Shown piece after piece: positions 12,234 to 22,177 of a stretch of DNA of 64,000 nucleotides. Below the pieces are notes generated by a model. That model did not search any database. It was given only the letters and a program-made list of their open reading frames with translations, and was not told where the DNA came from. Made by a program: the position numbers and the translations under genes. The stretch comes from Gnetum montanum (lineage: Eukaryota; Streptophyta; Gnetopsida; Gnetales; Gnetaceae): assembly GCA_015680685.1 (NCBI GenBank), contig MNCI01012686.1, positions 742,887-806,886 of the forward strand, written 5' to 3'. Every line of letters starts with the position of its first letter. Position 1 is the stretch's first letter.

Positions 12234-13254
12234 TGATGAGAGCTATTACTCCAGTTGTTATTCTAATTATTAGAGCAGTTACTCTAGCGGTTACTCTAGC
12301 AGTTACTCTAATTATTAGAGTGGCTACAGTAGTGGTTACTCTAGTAGTTATTCTAATTATTAGAGTGGTTACTCTAGCAGTTACTCTAGTAGTTATTCTA
12401 ATTATTAGAGCGGTTAATCTAGTGGTTACTTTAGCAGTTATTCTAATTATTAGAGTAGTTACTCTAATTGTTAGAGTAGTTGCTCCCAAGCCTATAAATA
12501 CAATGCCTAGGTGCACAATTGGGAGAGAAGTCTTTTAGCAGTGAAGTAGCAAAACTCTTGTATTCTATTTGAAAGTTGGAGTATTTTCCAAGTGCCCATA
12601 GCAGGAGGTCGAAGTGTGGATGGATCTTTATTCAAGCATTAATGTACCTGAGCACACCTTGTGTAAGGCAAAAAAGATGAGCTCTTTGATTCATCCTTAC
12701 AGCACTTGAGATTTGTTTTGTTACACATTTCTTTTATTTTATTTTCTTATGCATTTATTTTATTTTATGCACTTTACCCCTATGTTATTAGCATAGCAAT
12801 TCATTTTGATCAATTAAGAAAATCATTAAATTACACAAGCACGACCACTTCGAGCATGCGTGTAATGCTTGGTAACCTAGTAACAATTAGCGTTTGGTAA
12901 TCCCAACAGTGTTGCACTAGTTCAAGATGTGTACGGCAAGTGGGAATGGGTGCTGGTGTTAGGATTAGTTAGAACTTAGTTAAGGAATAGTTAAGTTAAA
13001 TTAGTCACTTAGTTACCTCTCTCCTTCCCTACTAGTGTAGGACATAAAAACATAAAAGCTATAAAAATCATATGCCTCAAGCTTACTTAACCATACAATC
13101 ATGACATACAGGAAATCTTGGGAAGACAACGATCAACCAACCCGTCCTTGTTCCACAAGGGCACATAAGCACTTAGTCCCTGGAATTCGACCGAATCTTG
13201 TGTGAAATGCTCGTATTCGTATGGTTGAGCATAGGGGTACCTCACCGCTCATCA
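12234..13254 (+). repeat. Element B: 3' LTR (1,021 bp)
   Basis: Runs TGATGAG to CTCATCA. U3 opens with the TTACTCTAG/ATTATTAGAG array (about 12239-12480), then TATAAATA (12493-12500). The R/U5 part matches the LTR of G. It is the best-preserved copy of the TTACTCTAG-type LTR in the window and shows what the 5' LTR lacks at its N. Confidence 0.9.
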
Positions 13255-13689
13255 ATTAGATATAAAATAAAATGTTTTTCCAATTTACTTTTAGTTTACA
13301 TATGTCTTTTGATGATTTGTTAAAGTTTAACAAACACCACTTACTTATGGTATAAAAGCCTTGTGGATTTTGCAGTGTAGAAGCCATTTGGAGATCATAC
13401 CATTCTAATTGAATTTAATATCATAGTAAAGAAGCATTTTGGTATTTATTGACATTTTAGTTATGATTTTAACATTAATGCCAACTAGAAAGGAAACATA
13501 GTAATGTTGTATGTCAAAATTTCTAAACAAAACTTTTTCCCATGAGATAAGAGCTTGTAACATATTATGCTTTGACCTTGTATTAAAAAACTAGAAATTT
13601 TAGCATACTATATCTCAATCAAGTCAAATATAATTATATTATATTAGGTTTTGATTACTTTAGCATATTTTGAAAACACCACTAATAGT
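13255..13689. other. Spacer after element B
   Basis: AT-rich sequence without a recognisable gene or LTR terminus. It may be host DNA, or the left part of the DNA transposon whose right end lies at 14085. Confidence 0.4.
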
Positions 13690-14085
13690 CATATGTGGAA
13701 TTTCCTACAAATTCCACTCCTACCATTGAAGCATCGGTTACTTTAGAGGCATTTTGGTGAAATGCCACCATACTAGTATTAGTAGCATTTTTAAAAATCA
13801 TCACTAATGCATCAATAACAACATTTTCAAAAATGCCACTATTGATGCTTTAGTGACAATTCTCAAAAATGCCACTATTGATGCATTAGTGGCAATTTTC
13901 AAAAATGCCACCAATAGTTATTTCTTTTTTATGAAGCATGTCAACAAAGAAATAATTCTATTAACTATTAAAGGTGCAAGGAGATGTTGTGTTCCATAAA
14001 AATACCAATAAATATTATTTATAGCTTTTTTTAACTTTTAGTGCCAATTCTTGAAATGCAACTATTAATAGCATTTCGTGTAGTG
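13690..14085. mobile_element. Probable CACTA DNA-transposon terminal region
   Basis: The segment carries several direct and inverted copies of a subterminal motif of the kind AAAATGCCACTAT-TGATGCATTAGTGGCA (13740-13915). It ends with GCATTTCGTGTAGTG (14071-14085), whose reverse complement starts CACTACACGAAATGC. CACTA transposons of plants end in CACTA and have dense subterminal repeats of this type. No transposase and no left terminus were found, so this is a fragment or a small non-autonomous copy. Confidence 0.5.
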
Positions 14086-15809
14086 CAAACTAGTTAAAAT
14101 TATTAGGAAAATTACTTTGATTAATCACGTCAAAATTATTGCATCAACACTATAGGCTTAGTTAATGTAGCCCTATCTATGCTACAACATCAACGTGGTC
14201 ACAAAAATCTATATATATGTATCCACTATTAGAAAATGTTTCATCATCTTTCATTTGAGAAAGAGAAGTTTCTATAATTTTTTAGAGTCCAAACTTTCCA
14301 CAAGTAATATCTTACAATCCAAACCTTTTATTAACATTAGTTAACAATCTATGAGCTCTCAAATTTGAGTTCTACATCATGGAAGAAATCAAATTACAAT
14401 GTGAAAATTTTCTAACAACCCAAATTTTGAATTCCTAAGGAAGTTAACACTAAGAATAATTAAAACTAAGTAACAAGTAAGATGTTTTAGATATATTAAG
14501 ACCTCTAAATCATTAAAACATAATAATCCAAAAATCTTAAACACTAAATTTCTATAATTAAGCTAATACAAAGGCTAATTAAGCATAAAACTATTATCAA
14601 ATATATTAAAATATAATGATTGATCATTAATGTGATTGCAAATGGTACTAAATGCATTTTAGAGGTAGGCAATCCACTACAACCTAAGGAGAAGAGACCA
14701 ATAGGTGCACAAGGATATGGATGTGGATAAGCACAAGAATAAGAAGTAATCCATGCAATGGGATCCATGAGAGAGGAGCAAGAAGTAGAATCTATTAGGA
14801 AAATTCTCATAACATATACAGGTTAGTATGTGTAGGATGAGGCACCTCAACCATGACCCAATATAGAGATGATCCGCATAGAAGCATGCTTGGAAAGAAT
14901 TAGGACTAAGAAGATTCAAAGTATTGTTCTATATAAGAGCCTAATTTGAAATTCTTTTTGGAGTTTCCAATGAAGAGATTCATGAGCAATTATAGACATC
15001 CCCTCTTTGGCCTACCATTTTAACCAATGGAAAATGGTACCTATAAAAAATGTATCTCTTTTGAAACAATTACTAGAACGATGCAACAATTAATATCAAG
15101 AATGTTACTATTTCCTATTTTATTAACATCATAACAGAATTCTTGAAAATTTCTAATGTGGAGGTACAAGTTGTTGAAGTATCAATCCAATCATATGCAA
15201 AGGTAAAGAAGGAATAAATACAAAGAACCTACAATGTTGACAATGAGTACAACTTCTTAATGCAAGTTGAAAAGATGTACCTTAAAATTTCCATGTATCA
15301 TCTAAACCTAACAATTCAACCTAGCAAAATCACATCTTTTTTTTTTTTTTTTGCAAGGGCATGTACATTACTTAGTAGAAAATTTCTAGTTAACTTACCA
15401 TAACTAATCTTTTTAGAGATTGAGAAGCATTTCAAAGAGAATGAGAAAGTTAGGAAGACTATACTTTTGATGCATGATGAAAAAACTCTATCGAAGGAAA
15501 GAGATCACCCATTATGCCAATGATGTTCTCTATAGGACACTAGTAGAATTTTTGTAGAAAATGATGAAGGAAAAGTCACCTCTTAGGTTCTAGGAAGATA
15601 TACCATCATCACCAAAAACTAGAGCAACAATAATTAGAACTACATTTACTGAAGCTAGTTTAAGTATACCAAGCATAAGCCATTAAGCACCTATGAAAGA
15701 CTATTATCCTCTAATGAGCTACTTTCATGAAGTTGCTCAAATATTAAGCTAGCAATAAGATGCCTTTTCAAACTTATTCATTATCTAAATAAGCAATGCC
15801 ACATTCTAA
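14086..15809. other. Likely 5' part of element C internal region, decayed
   Basis: No intact gene. Short stretches look like former coding sequence in changing frames, for example around 14759-14830 and 15420-15640 with Lys/Glu-rich wording similar to the coiled-coil frame downstream. A run of T residues lies at 15334-15352. I could not find the 5' LTR or PBS of element C here, so the element is probably truncated on the left. Confidence 0.35.
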
Positions 15810-17450
15810 ATGAACCCTACAATACAAGGTGTAGTAGTCACATTACCCACTCAATCATATCCTAAGATATTTAGCAATGTTGCATTCTTCTTTATCATAT
15901 TGGAAAATTGGGATGAAGTAATTATGATAATCATGCCACATCAAGGATAAGAGACTACTATAAAAATGGTAGCTTATTAGATAGAAGAAGATTTGAAGGT
16001 CCCTATGGCACTAATTTTAGACTTTGTTACAATTTTAGACATCCAAGTATTGGCAAAGGCTAGATTAAGAGATACAAGAACAATGAGCATGAACCAACAT
16101 AAGACGATGTTGGATAAACTAGTTGAAGCCAAGCAAATGATCCTAGATATCTTCAACATCCCCAAAGATATCACAACAATCTAGTTCAATCTCATTATAA
16201 TAAAGGAAAAGTTGATCATTTCAAATGTCCAACTGTAATAGGCTAAGTTAGTAAACCATCAATTATAAAATGAAGTCACATAATTCCTTTTCCAGCCATC
16301 TGACCTTATCATCCACTAGTCTATCTTGTCCCATGATGACACATTTAATTAGTTGAAGGCCAAGCAATATTAGATGGAAATGGAAAAGGAGAAAGTCATG
16401 TAGAATGTCTTCCAAGTATATGCTATGATACATACCTTAAATAAAAACATCATTGTATTTGCAAAAGAGAATAAAGGCCTTGCCATTAAAAATAGGATGT
16501 TACAGAACATAAAAATGGAGAAACATAAAATAGAAGATCATTTTAAGCTCCTCCAAGAGAAATTAACACATGTACACTTAGACATCTACAAGTTAGTAGC
16601 TAAAAATAGGAATCACTTAATGGAGATAATTAGGACCATTAGGTAGAAATTAACAATTGAGATCAAAACTTGGCTAAATAATATTGTTAAGTATGAAAAG
16701 ATAAAGAACCAATATAAGGAATAGACAAGTCTCCAAAAGGAAACCAATGAAAAGAAGATTTAGTCAGTAAAAGTTATACTTAATGAAGCCTTCTAACAGA
16801 TTTCAAATCCCATCCTAGATAAAATCAATGTCATTAATCAAGCATAGATCAAGACAAAGGAGCTACAAATTAAAGATATGACCAAGTACATGGAACTAGC
16901 TAACTTATGTTATGCAAACCTAGCTATGCTAATTGCTAGTAGGCATTAGATAGAGTTGGAAAAACAAGTGGCTACCTTATTATTATTGTATGAGAATGAG
17001 CACAAGCTCCATAAAGGAGTGTTTGAAAATTTCAAAATTGTAAATATAGAGCTTTAGGTTCTAAGGGAAAAAGTCATCAATCAAAGAGATATCATGAAGA
17101 ATCTAACCAAAAGAATGATAGACTTATAGGACCTCAAAGCCAAAGTTAGGGTGTTCAACATCAAATGCATACATGTTGCAACTTGGTTTGTTAATGATCA
17201 TGAAATGTTTTTAACTCTATCTTTTCCTTGGAATGTTCCAACAATGTTAACTCTAGGCAAACTAGCCTAGACCATCCATGATCCTAGGGAAAAGAAAGAG
17301 GAGATGATAGTTTTAGTTAAAGAATTTTACTTTAAGAGCACAATAGCTATAGTACCAGAATATTCGTATAAGCCACCAAAGCATGATAAGCCACAGCCAC
17401 TAGACATCACTTAAGGCATATACCTTGATTATTTCTTTTGGTAATCCTAC
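15810..17450 (+). pseudogene. Element C: long decayed coiled-coil ORF, unrecognised
   Basis: One reading frame from an ATG at 15810 can be followed for about 545 codons across stops that are almost all TAG or TAA at positions where CAG or CAA (Gln) would fit. The protein text is Lys/Glu/Asn/Ile-rich with heptad-like stretches, for example NKNIIVFAKENKGLAIKNRM near 16425-16490 and EKQVATLLLLYENEHKLHK near 16960-17015, suggesting a long coiled coil. I recognise no gag core, protease, RT or integrase. The polypurine tract and LTR follow directly, so it is the internal ORF of a non-autonomous LTR element. Function unknown; a structural role like Gag is only a guess. Confidence 0.5.
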
Positions 17451-17640
17451 CAATTTTTTTAAAGAAAACATGTCCAAATTTTATCATTTTATGAATTGTT
17501 AGTCACACAAATAATTTTGCAATGGAGCCCTTAAGTCTAAGTTAAGATGAATAAACAAATTAATCAATTGATTATACTTCCAAATTTTATAAACAAACTC
17601 TATCCCCATTTTTTTAACTTAAGGATGATTTTCTAGTTAG

Positions 17641-17651
17641 TTGTGGGGGTA
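17641..17651 (+). other. Polypurine tract of element C
   Basis: TTGTGGGGGTA immediately precedes the LTR start TGATGAATAG, in a context (cttaaggatgattttctagttag) parallel to the tails of B and A. This ties element C to the same LTR family group. Confidence 0.7.
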
Positions 17652-19380
17652 TGATGAATAGTCTTTTTTAATTAGTTGCATCAACACATTAGTGTCAACA
17701 TAGATAAGGCTACATTGATGTAGTAATCATAAATGTCTATATAAATGAACCTACCTACTACATTTATGATATTTGATTCATTAATTGTAGCAGAATCTGT
17801 TAGTTTGAATTTGTAAAAGTTAATATTAGTTAATAAGTGCCTACAATGTGATGTGAAGCAATTATCTAAAGCCCTTATTTGAGTGCATTACACCTAGACA
17901 CATTGCATGAATAATAATAAATACTAAAATTATTTCACTCCATTGCAGCACTTTGACTTAGCATAGAGTTTACTTTTCCTATAACTTATTTTCCATGCAT
18001 GTAATTTAATGTTTACTTTTTCTTAGTTATAGAATAATAATTTACTTTTCATTGTATGAGTAGACTTGATGAAATGATCACACCGACTTCGAGTATAACA
18101 TAGGTTCACTTGGTAACCCAGTAACATTAACAAGGACATGGATATGAGTAAGCACATGAATAAGAAGCAATCCATGCAATCCCAATAGTGAATATATGCA
18201 TTTAGGATATATACAACAAGTAGAAATAAGCACTCATCACCTTCATATAGATTTGACTTTACTTTTTTGTTCATTAGTGATGAAGTGTCTTTGGTCAGCT
18301 GCGTTGACAGGATCCCATCAACATAGGGTTTCCCACATTGACGTGTACCTATCGACATGGCACCCTAGTAGGTCTATAAATACGACACCCCAATCGTGTT
18401 AATGAGGAGTTAGAATTTTAGTTACTAGCAAAAATCTTGCAGTTTGTTTCCATGAGAAATAGAATAACTTTCTAAGTGCCAGCAGCAAGAGTCAATGAGT
18501 GTACAGATATTTATTTGAGCATTATTGTACATGAGCATTGCAGTGTGTGCAGCAATAAAGACAAGCTTTTTGATAAACCTTGTAGCACTTGGACTAGCTT
18601 AATGATTTATTTATGCATTTATTTTTTTCATTAATTAAGTGATTAATTAATCTAAGATGATTAAGACATTAAGTAATCAATTATTTAAGCTAAATAGTCT
18701 AGCATACATAAGTACGACCACTTCGAGTATACATATAATACTTGGTAATCTCAATAGTGCTTATGCTTGGTTGCCTAGTAGTGTTGTACATGTTCAGGAT
18801 GTGTACGGAAAGTGGGATCAGATGCTTATGTTAGGATAGTTAGTTATTAATTATCAATTGAATTAATTGAATTAGTTAGTTAATTTATCCTCAATCTATT
18901 ACCAACCTTAGGCAAACAAATTATAAAATAATAAATATCATGTGCCTTAATTACACTTAACCATACAACTAAGCCTCACAAGTATAGCTGGGAAGACAAC
19001 GATCGTTCCATGATTAGATTCATATTCTACATTGAATCTTGTGTACGAGAATACTAGGAATCTGATCACGCATGAACACCTTAGTGATTTGTATGGTTGG
19101 GCATAGGGGTACCTTGTCGCTCATCAATTAGATTAATTAGGATATTTTAATATTTGAATAATATTTTAATCATGGATGTTCAACATTAATCATATACCTT
19201 AGTTACACTTAAATCATACATATTGAGGGCCATATAAGTGTAATTAGGAACACAAAAACTTGGGATCACACTTAAATAATCTAGATACCACGCTAGTCCA
19301 CGTTCATGAATTATGATCAAATCACTCAAGAATGCTTATGATTTGTATGGCTAGGACTAGGGGACACTCATTGCTCATTA
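17652..19380 (+). repeat. Element C: 3' LTR, split by a solo LTR
   Basis: The outer LTR starts TGATGAATAG (17652) and, after removal of the insertion at 18278-19126 and one TSD copy, resumes at 19132 and ends GCTCATTA (19374-19380). Its net length is about 875 bp. The right part keeps the family U5 features in diverged form (ggctaggactagggga before the terminus). The terminus CTCATTA differs by one base from the CTCATCA of the other elements. Confidence 0.7.
18278..19126 (+). mobile_element. Solo LTR nested in the LTR of element C
   Basis: The 849-bp unit runs from TGATGAAGTG to CTCATCA and is flanked by a perfect 5-bp duplication ATTAG (18273-18277 and 19127-19131). No internal domain, PBS or polypurine tract adjoins it, so it is a solo LTR left by LTR-LTR recombination. 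A TATA box (TATAAATA) lies at 18375-18382. Its U3 has neither the CGATATCG palindromes nor the TTACTCTAG array, so it belongs to a third LTR type. Confidence 0.85.
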
Positions 19381-20480
19381 ATAAGATAATGTTATTCTTA
19401 TTTGAAAAAATCAATGTAACTCAAAGATCAATACCAATGTTGAGAAGTAAACTATAGCTGATGGTCATTAATGCAAGGTTAATATTAAACAATGAAGTAA
19501 TGGTAAAGTTGATTATGTGATACCAATTTTTCACATTCTTTCATAAGCAAGTATGCTACCTCAAATTCTTTTGCTATGTTAAGTTCTAGCATAGATGTTG
19601 AAAGCAATGTAAATGTTGTTAGGGTAGGGGTCATCCTCCTAAATAATAATTAATTTTTCAAAAATATCAACAATAAGGTTGTAAAATTGAGGAGGCATCC
19701 CTATAATTAGAAAGATTTTCTTTTTTATGTTCTCTACTTTGTGTTAAGCTTATGATATACCCTTTTCTTTTATTTTTTTTTGTTTATTATCAATATTATT
19801 TTTGGGGTCCAACACCTCCCTCGTCTTAGTTAACTAAGTAATGCACAAAATCATTACATAAAATATGTGGGTTTCTAGAAGAAAATTATAAATGTATAGA
19901 CCCCAAACCTTGTAATCAATACCATGCTATCAACTTCTTTTCCTATTTGTTTCTTATTTTTTATTATTTTATTCATTATTCTTTGGAGAAATTGTTCTTC
20001 TTGTTTTTATCCAATATCCTTTCATTTTTCTTTAGAGAGAGTATTCTTGTTATTTTTACATAAAACCATTTAGTAAGAATTAAAAAATCTTTTCTTTTCT
20101 TTTGTTTAGGAAAAGGTCAAGTCTACCTAGGACATGCCCCTAGGTTAACAACATAGAAATTACATAGTAAGTGCAAAGGAGATGCTAGTACTAAGCTTTG
20201 AACCCAACACCTATAAGTACAAAGCTATTCAAGATAACCAACTAGTTCCAATAGCCTATGCTCAAGTAAAATTCATTTCTTATTTCTTATTATTGCATTC
20301 ATTTTCTTTAGAGAGGGTACTTTTTTTTCATTTTACATGAAAACTTATGAGTATGTGTTTAAAATATTAGTAAGGCTTAATCCTTTTTCTAGAAGGTAGG
20401 ATGAAAACTTAAAAAGATATTTCAAAATTGTTGGGCTTTTTCTTTAGACTCTCTCTTCTATGATGATGATTTGCTGTACT
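19381..20480. other. AT-rich spacer without recognisable genes
   Basis: Repeated T-rich stretches and no frame with protein-like wording. No LTR termini of the local family were found. The poly-T run near 20505-20517 could be the poly(A) tail of the minus-strand LINE that follows. Confidence 0.4.
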
Positions 20481-20499
20481 TTAAATTTTTTTAAATTAA

Positions 20500-21084
20500 T
20501 ATTCTTTTTTTTTTACATCCTCCTACTTGTGAAAGTCTTAGAATACTATCTAATTTTGCCCATTTATTAAGTATTTTTTGCAATACAATGCTAGTCCCAA
20601 GCCTAGATATGAAAGAAGGTGGGTTAGCATCAAGTTAGTAGCTAGCTATAAAACCTTATCAAATCTCATTGTTGAGTTCTAATTTAGATTTTGTAAATGT
20701 TAAGGCATTCCCAAGATGCAATGTGCAATAGTCATAAGGCTTGATTATTGTCAAAATAGGGGAGTGTTGGATCCTAAAAAATTAAATATATTTAAAAAAT
20801 TAGATTCAGAGTAGAAAAGTAGACAAGAAACTCCAAAACAACAAAAAGGAAAGGCCCAATGGTTTCACAGATATCTTTTTATGTTTTCATCCTTACAACC
20901 AATCATGAAAAACCTTCCCTCTTGAATAGGAAAAGGATTAGAATTTACCCTTGTTCAAATGCATCCAAATGGGTTTTCACTTCCTACTAAATACTTCTGG
21001 TTCATAAAAAGGAAAACTACAAAGAGAAGCAATTAGAAATTTAGCTAAAGCATCAGTTGTTGAATGATATCATCTTAGACCAAT
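20500..21084 (-). mobile_element. LINE fragment, 3' part (left of element D)
   Basis: On the minus strand this continues the LINE sequence from the other side of element D: removing D and one CCAAT copy joins 28443 to 21084 without a gap. The translated text is decayed and I recognise no domain in this part. The exact 3' end is unclear; a run of T on the plus strand near 20505 may mark its poly(A) tail. Confidence 0.45.
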
Positions 21085-22036
21085 TGATGAGATGCGATAT
21101 CGTAGCCGTCACGATATCGCGTCGTCCCCTGCGATATCGTGTATGCAATATCGCGGTCCGTCGTCAAATCTATAAATAAGAGGTGGCACTCCCCTTATTT
21201 TCCATCCTAGGCTTAAAGTAGGGAAACTCTAGCAGTTTGATCACTCCATAGATAGAATATTTTCCATGTGTCCACAGTAGGAGTCCCCAAGTGAACGGAT
21301 CTTTATTCAAACAGCTTTGTACCTAAACGCAAGTTGTGTACAACAATAAAGACGAGCTTTGTGGATAAACCTTGTGGTGCATGGAATAGGATTCATTACT
21401 TGTTATTTCTTACTTGTTATTTATTACCTGCATTAGCGTGGCATGAGTACGACTTGATTACGAGCATTGACGAATGTGTACGGCTAATCAAGGAATTGGC
21501 TGCTCATCGTGATTACTCTCTCTCACCCTCAACTCCTAGAATGTGGGATGAGTAAGACTTGATTACGAGCATCTACGGATGTGTACGGCTAGTCAAGGAA
21601 TCGGCTGCTCATCACGTTTAGGCTAGTTAAGTGCCTCAGTACAACCACTTTGAGCACGAGCATTACATGTGTTGATCCCAGTAACGATTAGCGTTTGGTA
21701 GCCACAATTGCATAGTTCAGGGTGTGTACGGTAAGTGGGAACGGATGCTGATGTTAGTTAATTTGGACTTAGTTCTTAGTTAGAGTTAGTTAGCTTTCTC
21801 AACCCTTCGCTCTTAGCATAGAAGACATAAAACCATAAAAGACCATAAAAATCATATACCTCGGACTTACTTAACCATACACCGTGACAACAAGAAGTAA
21901 GTCTAAGAAGACAACGAATGATTAACCCCAAGTGTTCCATGGGGCGTTTAGGCATTTAGTCTGCAGAGTTCGACCGAATCATGCGTGCTATGCTCGTTTC
22001 GTATGGTTGAGTGTAGGGGTACCTCGCCACTCATCA
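21085..22036 (+). repeat. Element D: 5' LTR (CGATATCG-type U3)
   Basis: U3 opens with four GATATC-centred palindromes (21093-21165). TATAAATA lies at 21171-21178 and AATAAA at 21345-21350. Near 21441-21620 a block with tacgacttgattacgagcat and ctgctcatc is duplicated. The LTR ends CTCGCCACTCATCA. The match to the 3' LTR is close by eye, pointing to a relatively young copy. Confidence 0.9.
21171..21178 (+). promoter_or_regulatory. TATA box of element D 5' LTR
   Basis: TATAAATA directly follows the palindrome cluster, in the context caaatcTATAAATAagagg, which is shared with the 3' LTR at 27577-27584. Confidence 0.7.
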
Positions 22037-22056
22037 TTGGTGCTGTTGTCAGGGAC
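22037..22056 (+). other. Primer binding site of element D (tRNA-Asp type)
   Basis: TTGGTGCTGTTGTCAGGGAC follows the LTR terminus. The TGG at 22038 aligns with the CCA end of tRNA-Asp; a few C-to-T and G-to-A changes separate it from the ideal complement. Confidence 0.8.
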
Positions 22057-22177
22057 TAAGTGTTTGTGCACCGAATAGAACATAAGGGATATCACTCACA
22101 TCGTTGTGAGCCTTAATGAACCTTTAGGTTAATCAAGATAAAAATTTATATAATGGTGACTTAGCAGACTGATAAAA

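Larger units (their letters stand above)
3485..13254 (+). mobile_element. Element B: complete, decayed Ty3/gypsy retrotransposon (Athila/Tat-like)
   Basis: The order is 5' LTR, tRNA-Asp-type PBS, gag, protease, RT, RNase H, integrase, a non-coding 3' region of about 2 kb, polypurine tract and 3' LTR. Both LTRs begin TGATGA and end CTCATCA. The bordering 5-mers are GTTAG (3480-3484) and ATTAG (13255-13259), one mismatch apart, consistent with an aged target-site duplication. The pol part is one frame broken by nonsense codons, so the copy is dead. RT wording, the CX2CX3HX4C gag knuckle and the tRNA-Asp primer fit the Athila/Tat side of gypsy; that clade assignment is inference. Two N characters (3783, 9186) sit at apparent missing segments. 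Confidence 0.9.

Noticed and set aside
14137-14200. Short similarity (gcatcaacac, atgtagcc-tatctatg) to the U3 of the LTR at 17652, suggesting the missing 5' LTR of element C
   Set aside because: Part of the match is direct and part inverted, it covers only about 30-60 bp, and no LTR terminus or PBS is near, so I do not call it an LTR.
20762-20775. Possible copia polypurine tract and LTR start (aggggagTGTTGG)
   Set aside because: No matching LTR end, PBS or copia coding sequence nearby. The stretch is better explained as part of the minus-strand LINE.
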